Positions 22,750 to 35,700 of a stretch of 64,000 nucleotides of DNA are shown piece by piece; the first letter of the stretch is position 1; each line of letters begins with the position of its first letter. Where the stretch lies: assembly GCF_032362555.1 (NCBI RefSeq), contig NC_083516.1, positions 5,853,001-5,917,000 on the forward strand. The letters are read 5' to 3'. The notes under the pieces were generated by a model that made no database searches, was not told the DNA's origin, and worked only from the letters and a program-made list of their open reading frames with translations. This DNA comes from Amyelois transitella (lineage: Eukaryota; Arthropoda; Insecta; Lepidoptera; Pyralidae). The position numbers and the translations under genes were made by a program.

Positions 22750-25700
22750 ATGCCACACGCTTGTCGTTCTCTCCTAAAAGATTATTGTTCTAATTGCACT
22801 ATTGCTGGGGTGCATTTCATAGCTGATGATACAAAACATTGGGTAGAAAGGTAAGTAGAATTTTATTAAACCAATTCATAAATATTTATTTAGAGAGCAT
22901 ACAAGGAACCACAATTGCTGAAACAGTGTGTAGTGGTTACAAACAAAAAAATACAAAGCATATTGAATCATAGATAAATAATAGTAATTCTAGTAAAAAT
23001 AGAGCACAAATAAATTTTCCTTCGATAGGACTGAATCAAACACCTCGCTCTGTTGCTGCATTTGCAGTCAGTTAGTAGTATGTATTTGATCAAAGCCGGT
23101 AAGGTAAAATTTTTACTAAATAGGTTACGTATAACGGTATGTTACGTAAAATTTAATGATAAAACCAAAATTTTAATGGTAGAAAATTCATTATACTAGC
23201 TAGAATTACTTGGATTTGACAAGAGAAAAAAATATTAAAACTTATAAAGTCGTATAACGTCTAAAACAGTTGCTTTTATATTTCGCGAATCGAAAACGTA
23301 AAATCTTTTTCTCTGTAGAGTTGTATGGGCAATTCTAGTTGTCCTTGCTTGGTATGGAGTTTCACTGCTCATCATAGCTGCCTGGGACTCCTTCGTGGAG
23401 AACCCCATCAGCTTCGGAGTGGAGACGACCTACGTGGACTGGGAGACCAGGCTGCCTGCTGTGGCGGTGTGCGAACTGCTCAATGTTGATAAGGTGTACG
23501 AAGTCGCTGACACGTTAGTACCATTATAGGCTTCCTTATCTACCTTTGTTTGTTTGTTTGTAATATCTTTATTGCATAGAAATTTACACAGTAACAAGAA
23601 AATAGTTCATAATTATAAAATAAACAAATCACTTGCAATGGCGGGCTTATTTGGAATCATAAAAGAAATAACATAGGAAAACCTCTCAATAAATAGTCTG
23701 ACTTACTATAAATATCTATTGCACTCAGTCAAAATCTAGAGAACTTATATCAGGCAGTCCTCCGCCACTCGTACTAACGCTAGAAATGATCACTTAATTC
23801 GATCAAATTTTGACACCTATGTTTATAATTTCTTAAAGGTTCAGTAGGAGATAATGCTTTTAAGTTAACTCAATTAAATCATTATAAAGTTCGCACTTGT
23901 TGAAGCTTAAGGACTAAGTGAAGTTTTAATACATTAATATTGGTAAAGTTGTTAGTAAGATGTATGTACAATAGATTCATATCTACTGTTTTAGGATCTG
24001 GCCACCCGGCCACCTTCTAGATTTAGAAGATGCTCTGAAAGAAATAGCGTTTTACCGAGGAATAAGCTACACTTTAGTTGAAGTATGTCATCACGCAAAG
24101 AATCCGAACAAACTGTGTCCGATGGAAAACTACACTTATTACGCTGACTTGATTCGAAGTGACTGTCCGCAGATTATAAGAAACTGTTCGTACAATGGGA
24201 ATATGTTTGACTGTTGCGAGTACTTCCAGCCCATAGATACTGATATTGGCACATGCTTTATTCTCAATTCTATACAAACAAAGTAAGTTACAAGTCTATT
24301 TGTGAGTAGCCTTCTAATAAAGTGGGGACCAGTAAATAGACGGCTCAGAGTTAGGAAAAAAAGACAATATATGAAAAATTTTATACGTTTCAGGGAGCCA
24401 AATCCATATCCAATGGTTTGCAACAGAACCCATAAAACAGGAATTATCAAGTTTGAAATTTTATTAGCAGCGGCGGTAAGCAGTATGAAGTACACTTGAT
24501 ATTAAAATTTTCGATATTTACACGATCTGACATTTGCATATATTTTCTATCGTAATATTTACATAATTTGTAGGTTTATACCATAGGAGAAGATGAAATA
24601 CCTAGCATTACTACTCTACAATCCGCTACTTTTAAAGTTCAGACGAAGCATACTTACAGGTTTGTTTAGTATAAATCTAATCATTCACTCAAGTCCATAA
24701 GCGTTTAGTCCCAAACCGCACGCATACATCACGTCTTCATGCCTAACAGGGTAGGTAGAGCCAACTGGATCTTAATAGAATTAAGATACAACTGGCTAGC
24801 TACCTTTGATAGTAAAAATTCCAAGTTTTACACTGGCTTCCCCTTAATTTTTACCTATTACAAAAATTTCATAGAAATATTGTTGTAACTGTACCTCATC
24901 TTTGAAGAAAATAGCTTAAAACGCAAGCGGTAAATTGGTCTTATGTTAAAAGAGAGACTTACAGTTACTAACTGTATTTATAACAAATTTGACAATCTTA
25001 CAACATTTCCTTTTGTCAGCTAATGACATCGACTGGTACCTATTTATATCATTTATAGGTATTTTAAATCAAGTAACCTTTCAGTCGGCGAATTACAGTC
25101 CGTAACATTGAAAATGACCCACTGGTGTCATCAGAAACATCAGTGGAGCAGCGGGCTTGCCATACCCGCGACGAAAACGAAGGAGGACTCTACCCTCATT
25201 ACTCTTACAGCGCCTGCACAATTAAGTGTCGAAAGCAAGCCCAAATAGACACTTGTGGATGTAACGACCACTTCATGGTTGGCACTTGTAAGTACAACGA
25301 GGATATCATAAAAAAAAAACTATGTTGACTGTTAAGTACACTGATATCTTATTTTCACGCGTTGGTTGTAAATGCCGAGGAAATTTATTCTATTTATTTA
25401 ATTTTTAAACTATCGGTAAGAAAAAGTTACATAATTAAGTATAAACTGTAGGTTGTTATACACTTAAGTAAAGAAGTACGTCTATCAATATACCAGTCAA
25501 TCCAGTCCATAAGGCAAGCGGTACCTACGTCTTTTATTTCACGATTCCTTCCCAATTAAGTATCACTAAACTCTAATAAAACACTACAAAACCAATTTAT
25601 TGACGACCATTGAATTACAGACTTCCAAAGTAGCTAATTGCTGTAATTACTGATATTTTGTAAAAACCTATCTATCTCTTTTACCACTTTGTAGCAGAAG

Positions 25701-26642
25701 CTGAACTGTGCAACATTACCGGCATGGCCTGCCTCCACTCCAGGGCTACACACCTCACCACACTAAAACCCAATTGGGCCACACGACCTGGAATGGCTTG
25801 TAACTGTTTACCATCATGCCATGAAGCTGAGATTACTGTCATTAAGGACGTCATAAGAACGTGAGTGTACCAGTATCTACTATATTTTCTAATATATTAT
25901 CAAATGCCCTATAGCTTGATAAGAGATGGATTCAAATAATTAGATACATGCATGTGAGGAACTTCGTGTCGTGAGTGTAGGTCATCATGTAATAATATTG
26001 ATTCCGCTTGCCTCTCCGGAAAAGATGCGTGGCTTTAAAATTCAAACTGTGTATAAATATTGAAAAGAAAATTTTATTCATTTTACAGAAACCGTACTTT
26101 AAAGAAAAAAGCAGAAGTAGAAATCGTGCTCGCATATTTACCATCGGAAAGATTTAAACGCAGAGTTGTAAGAAGCCACCTTGATTTAGTGGGTAAGTTG
26201 GTATAACTTTGTAAGTCCTAAAAACATGAGTAAGTAAGTACCAACTTGCGTACTTAACTATTAAGTACGTTGGCGGAGAAAACGGGTACTTCTGTCTGCT
26301 CTGGTCATACTCTGGTTAAGTACTTATACTAAGGCTAAGTTGAGAGGTAAATAAAATATATATTGGTTTAAAATTTCAGTTTCTGTAGGAGGGACAACGG
26401 GGCTTTTTGTTGGTGCCAGCATTCTCAGCTTTGTGGAACTGATATTTTATTTCTCAGTTCGTTTTGTAAATAATATCTGGCTGGATCGGAGGAATTATGT
26501 TAAGAAAAGGAAGAAAGTTAAAATTATACTGAGCGATCGCGTTAATGATAATGCTATCAATGTTATGAATAATTCTCAAAAAGTAGGACCGTATGCCAAT
26601 AGCGGTGTATTTACTACTAAATTTGTTGCTTATAATAAATAG
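22750..26642 (+). CDS. ppk: pickpocket-type DEG/ENaC channel (copy 3)
   Basis: Nine exons: 22750-22850, 23319-23513, 23995-24282, 24394-24475, 24574-24659, 25085-25287, 25695-25860, 26089-26192 and 26380-26642. All junctions are GT-AG and in phase, giving 495 residues. The N-terminal motif is AGVHFIADDTKHWVER. TM1 is at about residues 35-57. LPAVAVCE follows, then the block HYSYSACTIKC and CNCLPSCHEAEI. The selectivity GAS (420-422) lies in GLFVGASILSFVELIF, then TM2 and a basic tail. Length, motifs and many junctions match copy 1 at 3178-7479; copy 1 has one exon fewer because two segments are fused. It is thus a close paralogue in opposite orientation. The ligand or stimulus is unknown. Confidence 0.87.
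23545..23720 (-). mobile_element. LINE 3' end relic (intronic)
   Basis: GTTTGTTTGTTTGTAATATC followed by TTTATTGCATAGAAATTTACAC and later AATGGCGGGCTTATTTGG. Reversed, this reads as a 3' end with a terminal CAAACAAACAAAC repeat, the form seen at 3' ends of Jockey/CR1-type elements in moths. It lies in intron 2 of pickpocket copy 3. Confidence 0.4.
24720..24768 (-). mobile_element. SINE-like repeat (family A), short relic
   Basis: CATACATCACGTCTTCATGC followed by CAGGGTAGGTAGAGCCAACT resembles the reversed 3' tail region of family A. It is intronic and short. Confidence 0.4.
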
Positions 26643-28303
26643 TTTAATAACGGAATGTTAAAAACTTCTAGCTCCTTTTTCTTGTAGGCCCTACTGGTTT
26701 ATACCTATATGCTTCTTTATTTAGCCTTTTTTATCTCAAAAGCTTGGTTGAAAATAGGTCGCAATAAATAATGAAGTAAGCATTTATTTTATCACTTATT
26801 ACCTTGATCCATTAACCATTTTTTTCTGATATGTACCAATTTTATAGATAGATAGGTAACTTACCTACTTATAATTTCTGGTAAGAAAACAAAAAGCAAT
26901 ATATTTATAAGTCAACAATCAAATCTTTACACAGACTCTAGTCGGTTACCAGCGTTAGGCTAAGTACTTGTTATCCGTATGATATAATCAGATTAACCTA
27001 GGTCGTTAACATGACTAGGAACTGAGGCAGTGAGACACCGATCCCTTACCCGGTACGTTCTGGAAGTGTCCCAGTTTTAGGTTACAGGAAGACAGCAGTT
27101 ACACTGATGCAACTAGCAGGAATCATTACTCGGCCTCTTTATGGCTACTACTCACGACAATACTTATTTGCTTTACACAAATGAATAGGATATTCTACCA
27201 CTTTCTTGTAAGACAACCAACGGCGTAAATAACAATATATATTTTTTTCTAGACTAGTCAAAATTTAAAGGACTTACTTTATATAGTTTATCGATGCGCG
27301 ATAGAAACAAAGGATTAATATATAGTTGCAAGTTTGGACAAGGATAAAAATACAAATATTATTGTATAAGTACCTTTTATTTATATATAATAATAATAAA
27401 TTTATTTATTTTCTTCACAAAATTTTACATTTGGTGCATGCAAGTAACTTATACTACTACTTATAATAAAATAGTTAATTACTGTAAATTTTGTGAAGAC
27501 TGGTGCTTGAAATAGGCTTAAACTGCCTGGTCATACAAGACACCAGGTCCCCACCTCTCAGAATAGGCTTCTATTGTAATTTTAACAAATTGTGACATAT
27601 ATTTTTGTAATCAGTGCACACACATATAATTATATCTATAGAACCGATATGCTTGCGTTGGGTGTATAAGATAAACATAGGAACATACAATATAAAGAAA
27701 AAAAATATATATTTAAGGGCATACATACCTACATATATAAAAATATACAAGATACATATAGACACAAACTCATATATAAATACTCGTACATAAGAAAGTG
27801 ATTTCTTTTTTTATTTAAATTTATATTTCTCTTTCGTTGGGGAGCCTTAGATATGCCTTATTTTTATTTTATTTTGTTAATATGTGTTTCGGTTTTTTTT
27901 TTCATTATTTTTTTGACGATTTTACTATAATGTTAAATCGTTTTAAACGAGAATTTATGAACAAGGTACTTTGAAAATACTAAATAATGTAATCATGTAA
28001 CTTTCAAAAATGCTAATGCATTTAATATGTAAAACAACAATCATTATTTTCAACACATTATTCAATCCAATAAACTTCGTGCTTATCCGATTACCTGTTA
28101 TCTTTTAGAAAAAGAAAAAATAACTACCTAACTTAATAACTTTTGCCAGTAAAAATAGGATATACGAGTACACTTGATAGGCCAAAGATTATGAAATTTG
28201 GTGATTTAACTCATTGATCTGCCGTATTCGTAATTCTTTAGCACTGGCACAAAATAAAAAAAAATCAAAAAAATTTTCCGTCTACTCTATGCTATCTCCG
28301 GTA
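26643..28303. other. intergenic with a repeat-like hairpin patch
   Basis: No gene seen. At 27385-27560 there is a (TAA)n/TTTATT run, then CTTCACAAAATTTTACA (from 27412), which recurs inverted as TGTAAATTTTGTGAAG (near 27482). The patch resembles the 3' end of a dispersed element. The remainder is AT-rich. Confidence 0.4.
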
Positions 28304-28970
28304 TCAGGTCCTCCTCATGAGCCACCGATTGCAGGGTCCGTGCAGCTGGTACCGCCGGTAACGCATGCAGTGCCACTGGGGAATTTTCTGCATCCGTCGC
28401 AATGCTTCCAACTGAGGAGGAAGGAGTTTCGTTAATGTGTGATCGATAGGAACAATTTAAGGCTAATGACTTATTTATCACTTTATTTCTTTTTATTACC
28501 CTTGATCACTTTTCATTTTCTTGAAATAGCTTAAACAAGTCGGTTTAATTATCACAAATATTTTCTCTGAATTTATCCTTTGTAGTATAGTAATTAATCT
28601 ATTACTAATTCAAAAAGTGAAAAACACAGTCTTACACTGTTACGATAACAGTCATAATGTTGCCAATGTTATTCAAAGTTTTATTTTTAAACACAATAGT
28701 AATTGTAGAGCAAATGTACGAGTATGTAACAACTTTAGAAATACTCGAGATCGGCTGTGCTAAAATCATTTATTATTTCTTTAATTGTTATAGGTTACAG
28801 GTACCCTAAAAGAAGAAACTTTTTTAAATTAAGAACAACACATGCTAGGTAAAAAAAAAACAACTCACATAATCTATGTTCCCCGATCGAAATGGTTTTG
28901 CTTCAGAAGTGGTAAGTAAACACACGATTATCGCGAACACAGCGAAAGCGCACACATATTGAAATTTCAT
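28304..28970 (-). CDS. small cationic two-cysteine secreted peptide
   Basis: Two exons on the minus strand, 28869-28970 and 28304-28411, joined in phase 0 (donor TAT|GTGAGT, acceptor CTCCTCAG), give 69 residues. MKFQYVCAFAVFAIIVCLL is a clear signal peptide, with likely cleavage after TTSEA at about residue 24. The mature part of about 45 residues is strongly basic and has one cysteine pair 11 residues apart (CMRYRRYQLHGPC) followed by a basic tail ending MRRT. A TATA-like box lies about 100 bases upstream of the ATG. I do not recognise the family. The form fits either a cationic antimicrobial peptide with one disulphide loop or a small secreted signalling peptide. The start is the first ATG after the TATA box and encodes the signal peptide directly. 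Confidence 0.6.
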
Positions 28971-29070
28971 CTTTGCAACTAGCACTGAATCCAGACGGTT
29001 TCAGTGATTTCACTGACGTTAAGCTGTGCCAAGGCGTTTATTGCAAATGTCTGGATAGGCAACAATCGAG

Positions 29071-29082
29071 CCATTTATAAGG
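29071..29082 (-). promoter_or_regulatory. TATA-like box of the two-cysteine peptide gene
   Basis: On the minus strand CTTATAAATGG lies about 100 bases upstream of the ATG at 28970. A start of transcription near 29045 would leave a short leader. This is inferred from position only. Confidence 0.4.
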
Positions 29083-30308
29083 GAACTGGCGCCCACGCGC
29101 CTTCTTCCCGCTCCAAAGACAGGAGCGATGTAATGAGAAAAATTTTCAAAGCTTTTAGCGACAGTACAGACGATGCATTCATTCAGTCAGTCAGATGTAA
29201 TGGATAATGAGCGTTTTCCATAAAAATGAAAAACTGCGAAAGTAGGCAGATAAGTAGTCCATTTCCTTTTTTCCGTCCAGTTGCTTGCATTCTGTCTGCA
29301 AACTGCTGCTCTTCGGTCCATCGTTCCCGTGCGTATTTCGAAATAAAAAATATTACTTTCCAGATAATTTATTCCAGGTTATATTTTATACCCCTGTACC
29401 AAATTTCATCAACATCAGTCCTGTAGTAGAGTAACAACAACATCCACACATACTTAGATAATCTCGCATTTATTATAGTAGTGAGATAATATTAGTGCAT
29501 TATATAATATGATTATTAAGTAAAAAGAGAAGTTACAAGAGTTAGGTTGAGTTAACACAATATCACATTAGAAAAAACATGTAGGTACTATATAAGTGAG
29601 GGTAAGGTATAATGGATGTAATTTATTTTAAATCGTTGGAAGATCGGGCGTACGTTGGAAGATAGGTTTTATAAAGGACGGACAGCTTAACTAGCCCAAT
29701 ATAGTTGACCTTACGCGAATTTAGTCCCTGACAAAATTTAAACACATAAATACTCTAATGCAAATTCACAAGGCAACTTACACACCCATAAAATCCTATA
29801 CACGCTAAATTAAACGAGAACCAGTATTATAATAACCAACAACGATGAATCATATCACCTAATTTAAAACAATCTGGCTTCGTCCCGTTTTGAGTACCTA
29901 GAAATAAAACAAAAAATAAATTTTTGACTTGCCTTTAATTAAAGTTAAAGCTGGTCTCTTCCATTCCGTTATCTGCGAACAAACAAAGGCCCTATTCTTA
30001 ACAAAGATACAGCTTTTGTAGTCAACTGAATACCTGAAAGCTTGATATAAAGAAATAACTAGATACCCTTATCTGCGATAAGTCTCTATTGTTTCTCCTT
30101 TGTCTTTCAATAAAATATAAATAAATAAAGTAACTATAACTAGTCGTGCGCCGCGAACTTAGACTTCGCGAACACTTTAATTTTTGTACAAATTTGTGAA
30201 TATGTCAAAAACTACCTACTTAACCGATTTTGATGATAGATACAGATTCTACACACATTTTAAATTTCATCAAAATCAGACATACGATTCGAAAGTTATC
30301 GCCTAACA

Positions 30309-30420
30309 ACCATACATACATATAGTCTCGTCTTTATCACTTACTGAGTAGACTGTCAACAGTGTTGAAAAGACGGATAGGCCCAGTTCAACATTTTGGC
30401 CTGATAATAGAAATGTAGTT
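30309..30420 (-). mobile_element. SINE-like repeat (family A), 3' fragment
   Basis: CATACATACATATAGTCTCG, then TTGAAAAGACGGATAGGCCC and AGTTCAACATTTTGGC, the reversed 3' part of family A. It is diverged. Confidence 0.6.
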
Positions 30421-31279
30421 AACGAAGTAACCAAATGTGTACCTTTATCTTTCGATCGTGAGAATTTACTTATAATTCTGTCATCTAGGCGTTGAAGACT
30501 CGGTCATTGCCAAGGCAAAACCAATAATAAGACCCTAGTTTTAAAAGAATTTTGGTATCCTCACCCTCACCATCCAACAGAGCAACGCTGCTTACTAAAA
30601 ATACCTATCACTTCTATGGCTTGTCCTGATGTGGCGTTTTAGAAAACTATGTTCTTTTATCTATGCGATCTAGTTTTACTAGAAAATTCTTGTTGAATTC
30701 CCATAGGTACTCATCTTCATTTGTCTATCCCGTGGGTTTAATTGAAAAATTGTTGTTTGAAATCCTATATTTCAGATTACTAATGCGGAAATCTTTCCAC
30801 GAACTGAACTAATAAGACTATTGAGTCAGAGCGTGGTCATTCCATACGACAATTGGACTAAATTATGTTGTTATGCGTCTTTAGTTTATGAAGCCATGAT
30901 GTAGCCCTCAGCAATTAATCCCGCCTCAAAGTAAATCCCAACAACAACACTTACATATGTGTTAAGTAAGATAGTTAAACTCATTTCTTAAAATTATGTG
31001 TTGACTATTGGTGATCATATAATTCAGGTGCTCTTTTCTGAAGTAACATTACTCACAAAATATTACTTGAACGTCAGATCTTTCTAAGGACCTTTGGTGT
31101 TAAAAAACTATACAGGGAAAATGCCAAATCCTATCATGACAAATATGTCAAGACTTTTAAGATTTTTAGTAGTATCTTCTGTACCTGTCACTTTCAACAA
31201 ACGAGACAACCTTGCTGTGAATAAGTAGACATTTCTGTCACTGATATTATAAGAATATTATATTAATATAATATAAATT

Positions 31280-31543
31280 TATACATTCATACATATGGTC
31301 ACGTCTATATCCCTTGCGGGGTAGACAGAGCCAATAGTCTTGAAAAGACTGAATGGCCACGTTCAGCTATTTGGCTTAATGATAGAATTGAGATTCAAAT
31401 AGTGAAAGGTTGCTAGCCCATCCTCTAAAAAAGAATCCCAAGTTTGTAAGCCTATTCCTTAGTCGCCTTTTACAACTTCCATTGGAAAGAGATGGAGTTG
31501 TCCTATTCTTTTTTGTATTGGTGCCGGGAACTACACGGCACAT
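31280..31543 (-). mobile_element. SINE-like repeat (family A), full length
   Basis: Runs reversed from CATTCATACATATGGTCACG through TTGCGGGGTAGACAGAGCC, TGGCCACGTTCAGCTATTTGG and AAAGAGATGGAGTTGTCC to GTGCCGGGAACTACACGGCAC. All blocks of the family are present. Confidence 0.78.
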
Positions 31544-32723
31544 CAGTGATATCACATTATCAGTCTGATAAATTCATATAAATATAAATATTTTATACTA
31601 ATTGTATTTCTACTTTATAAATAATAAACTTATCGCCATCGTATCGCATCGCTGTCACAGTCACAGGTGCTCAAAGCCTGTTTGATAAGAGCCAATAAAT
31701 AAGGAAATACTGACAGTGCAAACCGTTTAGTACGAAGCCCTAGTAGTCATAGTTGTATGGTAACCACTTATTTATATAAAGAAGGAACAATATGCGGACA
31801 TTATTATATGAACTTATCTTGTTTGTACTCGTATAGTACGTATATATTAAAAATAATTATGACACTAATATTGGAGATGTGTGATGATACACAATAACTG
31901 AAATCTAATTTAAACACATTAAAACAACCGATTAGTTATTATTGTATGTTTGATACATATTATTAGCATGTTTGATAGACTGAAGTTAACTATTATTATA
32001 ATATAGCGTGTGTATTGTTCCCAGAATTTTCTTTTCATACAAAAATAAATTGTTACCTAGACACACCAGCGGCTCAACGTATCGATTAGTGAAAGAACAA
32101 GAGGGACCTCGATATAGCTCCATACTCCTCTCTTGTCCGCATAAACATGAAAACTCGACTTTATTTACCGCCTCTCTTCACAAATTATAACACCCTCCTG
32201 TTTTTTTAAAAATAAAGGAACACAGTGTAAACGCATATGGTTAATAAAAATGTAGAGACTTAACGTGAATTATCTGATTCTGAAAGTGGCCTTAAATTAT
32301 ATGAAGTTACGATGGTAAGTCGCATTTCCTACTCGTTACGTTCCGTACGTTAGACTATGTTTATAACTATTAAGCTAAGGTGCTCAAGGCATTATTGTTT
32401 ATACGAATTATTTTAATTTCTTAAAACGAAAAGTGTTTGTGGTTATATTTTTATAATGCTATTTTTCATCCAACTTACGAATGTATGAAAGAAAAAAAAC
32501 ACAGCATGTCGTAACTTACTCGAGGAGAGCCTTATAATTTAATCTAATGTTAGTTGAAACGCAATTTGCTCCCTCTAATCATAAGAATTTTATGAAGGAG
32601 TAGGTATTCATTTTTCTTTGCAACCAACTCGAAAACGTCGCAAAACGATCCTTAATGGTAACAATAGACTTTCTTTAAAACAAATGCAGTATCAAATCAT
32701 ATATTTTTTCTAGTGTATCAAAA

Positions 32724-35700
32724 ATGGCAAATGAACCAAAAGAGTGTAGCAAAATGAGTAGGACTCTGAGCGCTCTGGGAAGCGGCGAGGCGTGCGGCGC
32801 GCGCTGGACCCTGGGCGCGCTTCTGCTGGCGCCGCTCGCCGCCGCCAACTCCAGCTACTGCTCCGTGCCTGCTGTCATGTTACTGTCCGCGTTCATAGCG
32901 GTCGCCAGTAAGTGTTCACCTCACTCTCACCAACAGCGGCAAAGCGTGTAGGTCATTGGCACTCAACTATCCACCTAAGCCAGCTACCGCGCCGTGCTTG
33001 CTGACTGCAACTCTCTCTGTTACTCTCTTCTGCTTTCAAAACTGTCGCCATTAGTACCTATTCATGAAGACCGCTAATTATATACATATTAAGCGGTGAG
33101 GACTGCGATTAGCACCACTTGCTTCTGCGAACTCAGACCTTGATAATGTTATCATGCCAATTCTGAACTTGGGCAAATATTATTTTTATAGACGCAGTGA
33201 TTTATCAATGACGCGTAACTGCCAGAATTAAAAGCCGAAGAAATATGTAATTTCAAACTCATAACACACTGTCTTATCGAAGCAAAATTGTTTACATACC
33301 AACATACTCTTCAAGTACCTGTTAATGTGTTTTTGCTTTGCAGCATTCACCTGTAAAGACTTAAAGATGTTGGCGGAGATTCTCCCACCCACAAGAACCG
33401 TTAGAGGCAGACGCCACAGGAACCTTCGCTCTTTCAGCGACTTTATGGCTATGTGGATGTCTTTTCTTTCCCACTTGGTGGCCGTGGCGATATGTGCTAG
33501 GATCCTGAGCGCCACGGCGGACCACGTGACGGGGGGAAGAACCAGGCGGTGGCTGTTTGGTTATGAGACGCGGTCCTTAGGAGAGCCATGGCCTGATGTA
33601 CTGGGAGTAACGGTTGTCATGGTAGTCTGTGCCATGTTCATGTGTGGCCTTGAGGTGAGCCTCGATTTCTTTATCAGTTGTTAGTTGCTTTTATAAAATA
33701 TATATTATTAATAAACATCTGGGCCCGCGGTTCAGTTTTAATGAATGAGAATATATCAGAATAATAATAAATAAATAATAAATATACGGGACAAATTACA
33801 CGGATTGAGTTAGCCTCGAAGTAAGTTCGAGACTTGTGTTACGAGGTACTAACTCAATTATCATCAATCTCAAATCAAGATACTATATTTTATAATAAAT
33901 ACTTATATACTTATATAGATAAACATCCAAGATCCAGGCCAATCAGAAAAAGTTCTTTTCTCATCATGCCCTGGCTGGGATCGAACCCGGGACCTCCAGT
34001 GTTAAAGACAAGCGTACTACCGCTGCGCCAAGGAGGCCGTCAATATAAATAAAAGACAAATTTTACCAAATTCAATTAAATAGCGCATTTATTAAATATT
34101 CCATGAACTTATCATTGTATTTACGAGTATACCTATAGTATTTTCATTGTCTTCAAATAATAACAGGGCATTTTTTATAAGTAAACTATGACCAATTATA
34201 TCATGATCATTTTATTTCAGGAAAGTGTAATGTTCACGTTTATGCTGCTTATACTTCTCTACACCTTTAGTCAATTCTTCGCCATCGTTGGACTAATGAA
34301 CTTTGATATTGCAAATATAAATTTACCGATCCCGATAACAGTTTACGAAGTAAGTTAACAACATTAGCTTTAAAAAATTTAGAAAACATAAAGCATCTTA
34401 TTGTAAAAAAAAAAAAAATATTTCAGCTGTTTGCAGCAGGAGCGCCAATTTCATATTCCTTCAGCGTAATTTTACCGCCAAAAGAAAATGGAAGCGTTAG
34501 AAAAAGTTTATTGCTGAAAGTGGGAATGCCAGCCGTGGTTTTATCCGGGCTATGTTTCCTGTACGCCAATATGTTGAAAGGGTAAAAGAAAGTATTATAA
34601 ATATTTTTTACATGTAAACTTGGACTATAAGGCAAAAAAGCTTTTAAATTCGTTGCGCATTCAACTTTTCTTTTATTTATTAACGTTGAATAGAGTCTCA
34701 CGAATATTCTTTACGTTTCTTCCAGAACAACAATCGACGCGTCCCTACCTGTGACAACACTACTAGAAGCGCGGTCAGCTAACTGGGTGTGTCCTGTCTT
34801 AGCAGCCGTGACGGTGGCCGGGGTCTGCCTGGCGCTGACCGAATTGTGTCCACTGCTATTTACAGTACTGGTGGCCTTGGCTTCTCCGGAGTGGAAGGTC
34901 TTGACGAGGTCGATGACCTATGAGAGCACCACGACTGGGAGTCCAGTGCTGGCTGTGTTTACTGCAGGTTGGTGGCATTATTTATTTGCATGAATCAAAA
35001 TTAAGCGTGTGATGCCAAGTCGGTTAAAAAGGGGCACAGTGTAACTTCTTACGCAAATATGAGAAATAGAGCTTAATTCAATCCTAAGTCAAACCTTGTT
35101 TTTGTTTCATGCGAAAACTTATATTTTGGTAGTTAAGGGGTATCTACTACTTATGACCTTCATTCATTTAACACCTACTTATTTTACCATAACCCAAGAT
35201 AAAGTAGTTGTCAAGTAAATATCATACTATACGTAGGTACCTTACCTTCTGTTGCAACAAGTATGCGATTGCGCTTGACGTATTTCGACATATAGGTAAT
35301 TGGTCGAATGTTCGTTTGGTATGATAAGAACATCAACACACTTGAGCCAAGGCCTTACTCAAAGACAGTCCGATAATGAACGATTGCTTTAACCAATTGC
35401 AACTGCTTCAAACAAGAAAATTAATAACTTTTCCGCACTTGTTAATGATCACTTAACCTTGGACGAGTGGTTTACGTAGTGTTGTTTCATCAAAAATAAT
35501 TGGGCTACCGTATATCTAACTAATACTCAACATCCTCTTACTATACCTAGATGTGCACAAATCGCATTATAGGCATTTTATAATTTTAAAGAAATAAAAA
35601 TACTCGTATGCCTAATTGGTCTATCTAGTTCTAAGTGCAAATACTAATTGTATACGTGGTAAATAATTATCAAATCTTTATTTGTTTAAACTGTAAACAA

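Larger units (their letters stand above)
29230..32723. other. intergenic, repeat fragments only
   Basis: No supported gene. Segments near 29375 (CCAAATTTCATCAACATCAG) and 30210-30300 (CCGATTTTGATGATAGATAC, AAATTTCATCAAAATCAGAC) resemble a widespread moth repeat motif of unknown class. Family A repeats at 30309-30420 and 31280-31543 are listed separately. Confidence 0.45.

Noticed and set aside
24139-24495. minus-strand frame of 118 codons
   Set aside because: It is opposite pickpocket copy 3 exons and has no signal of its own.
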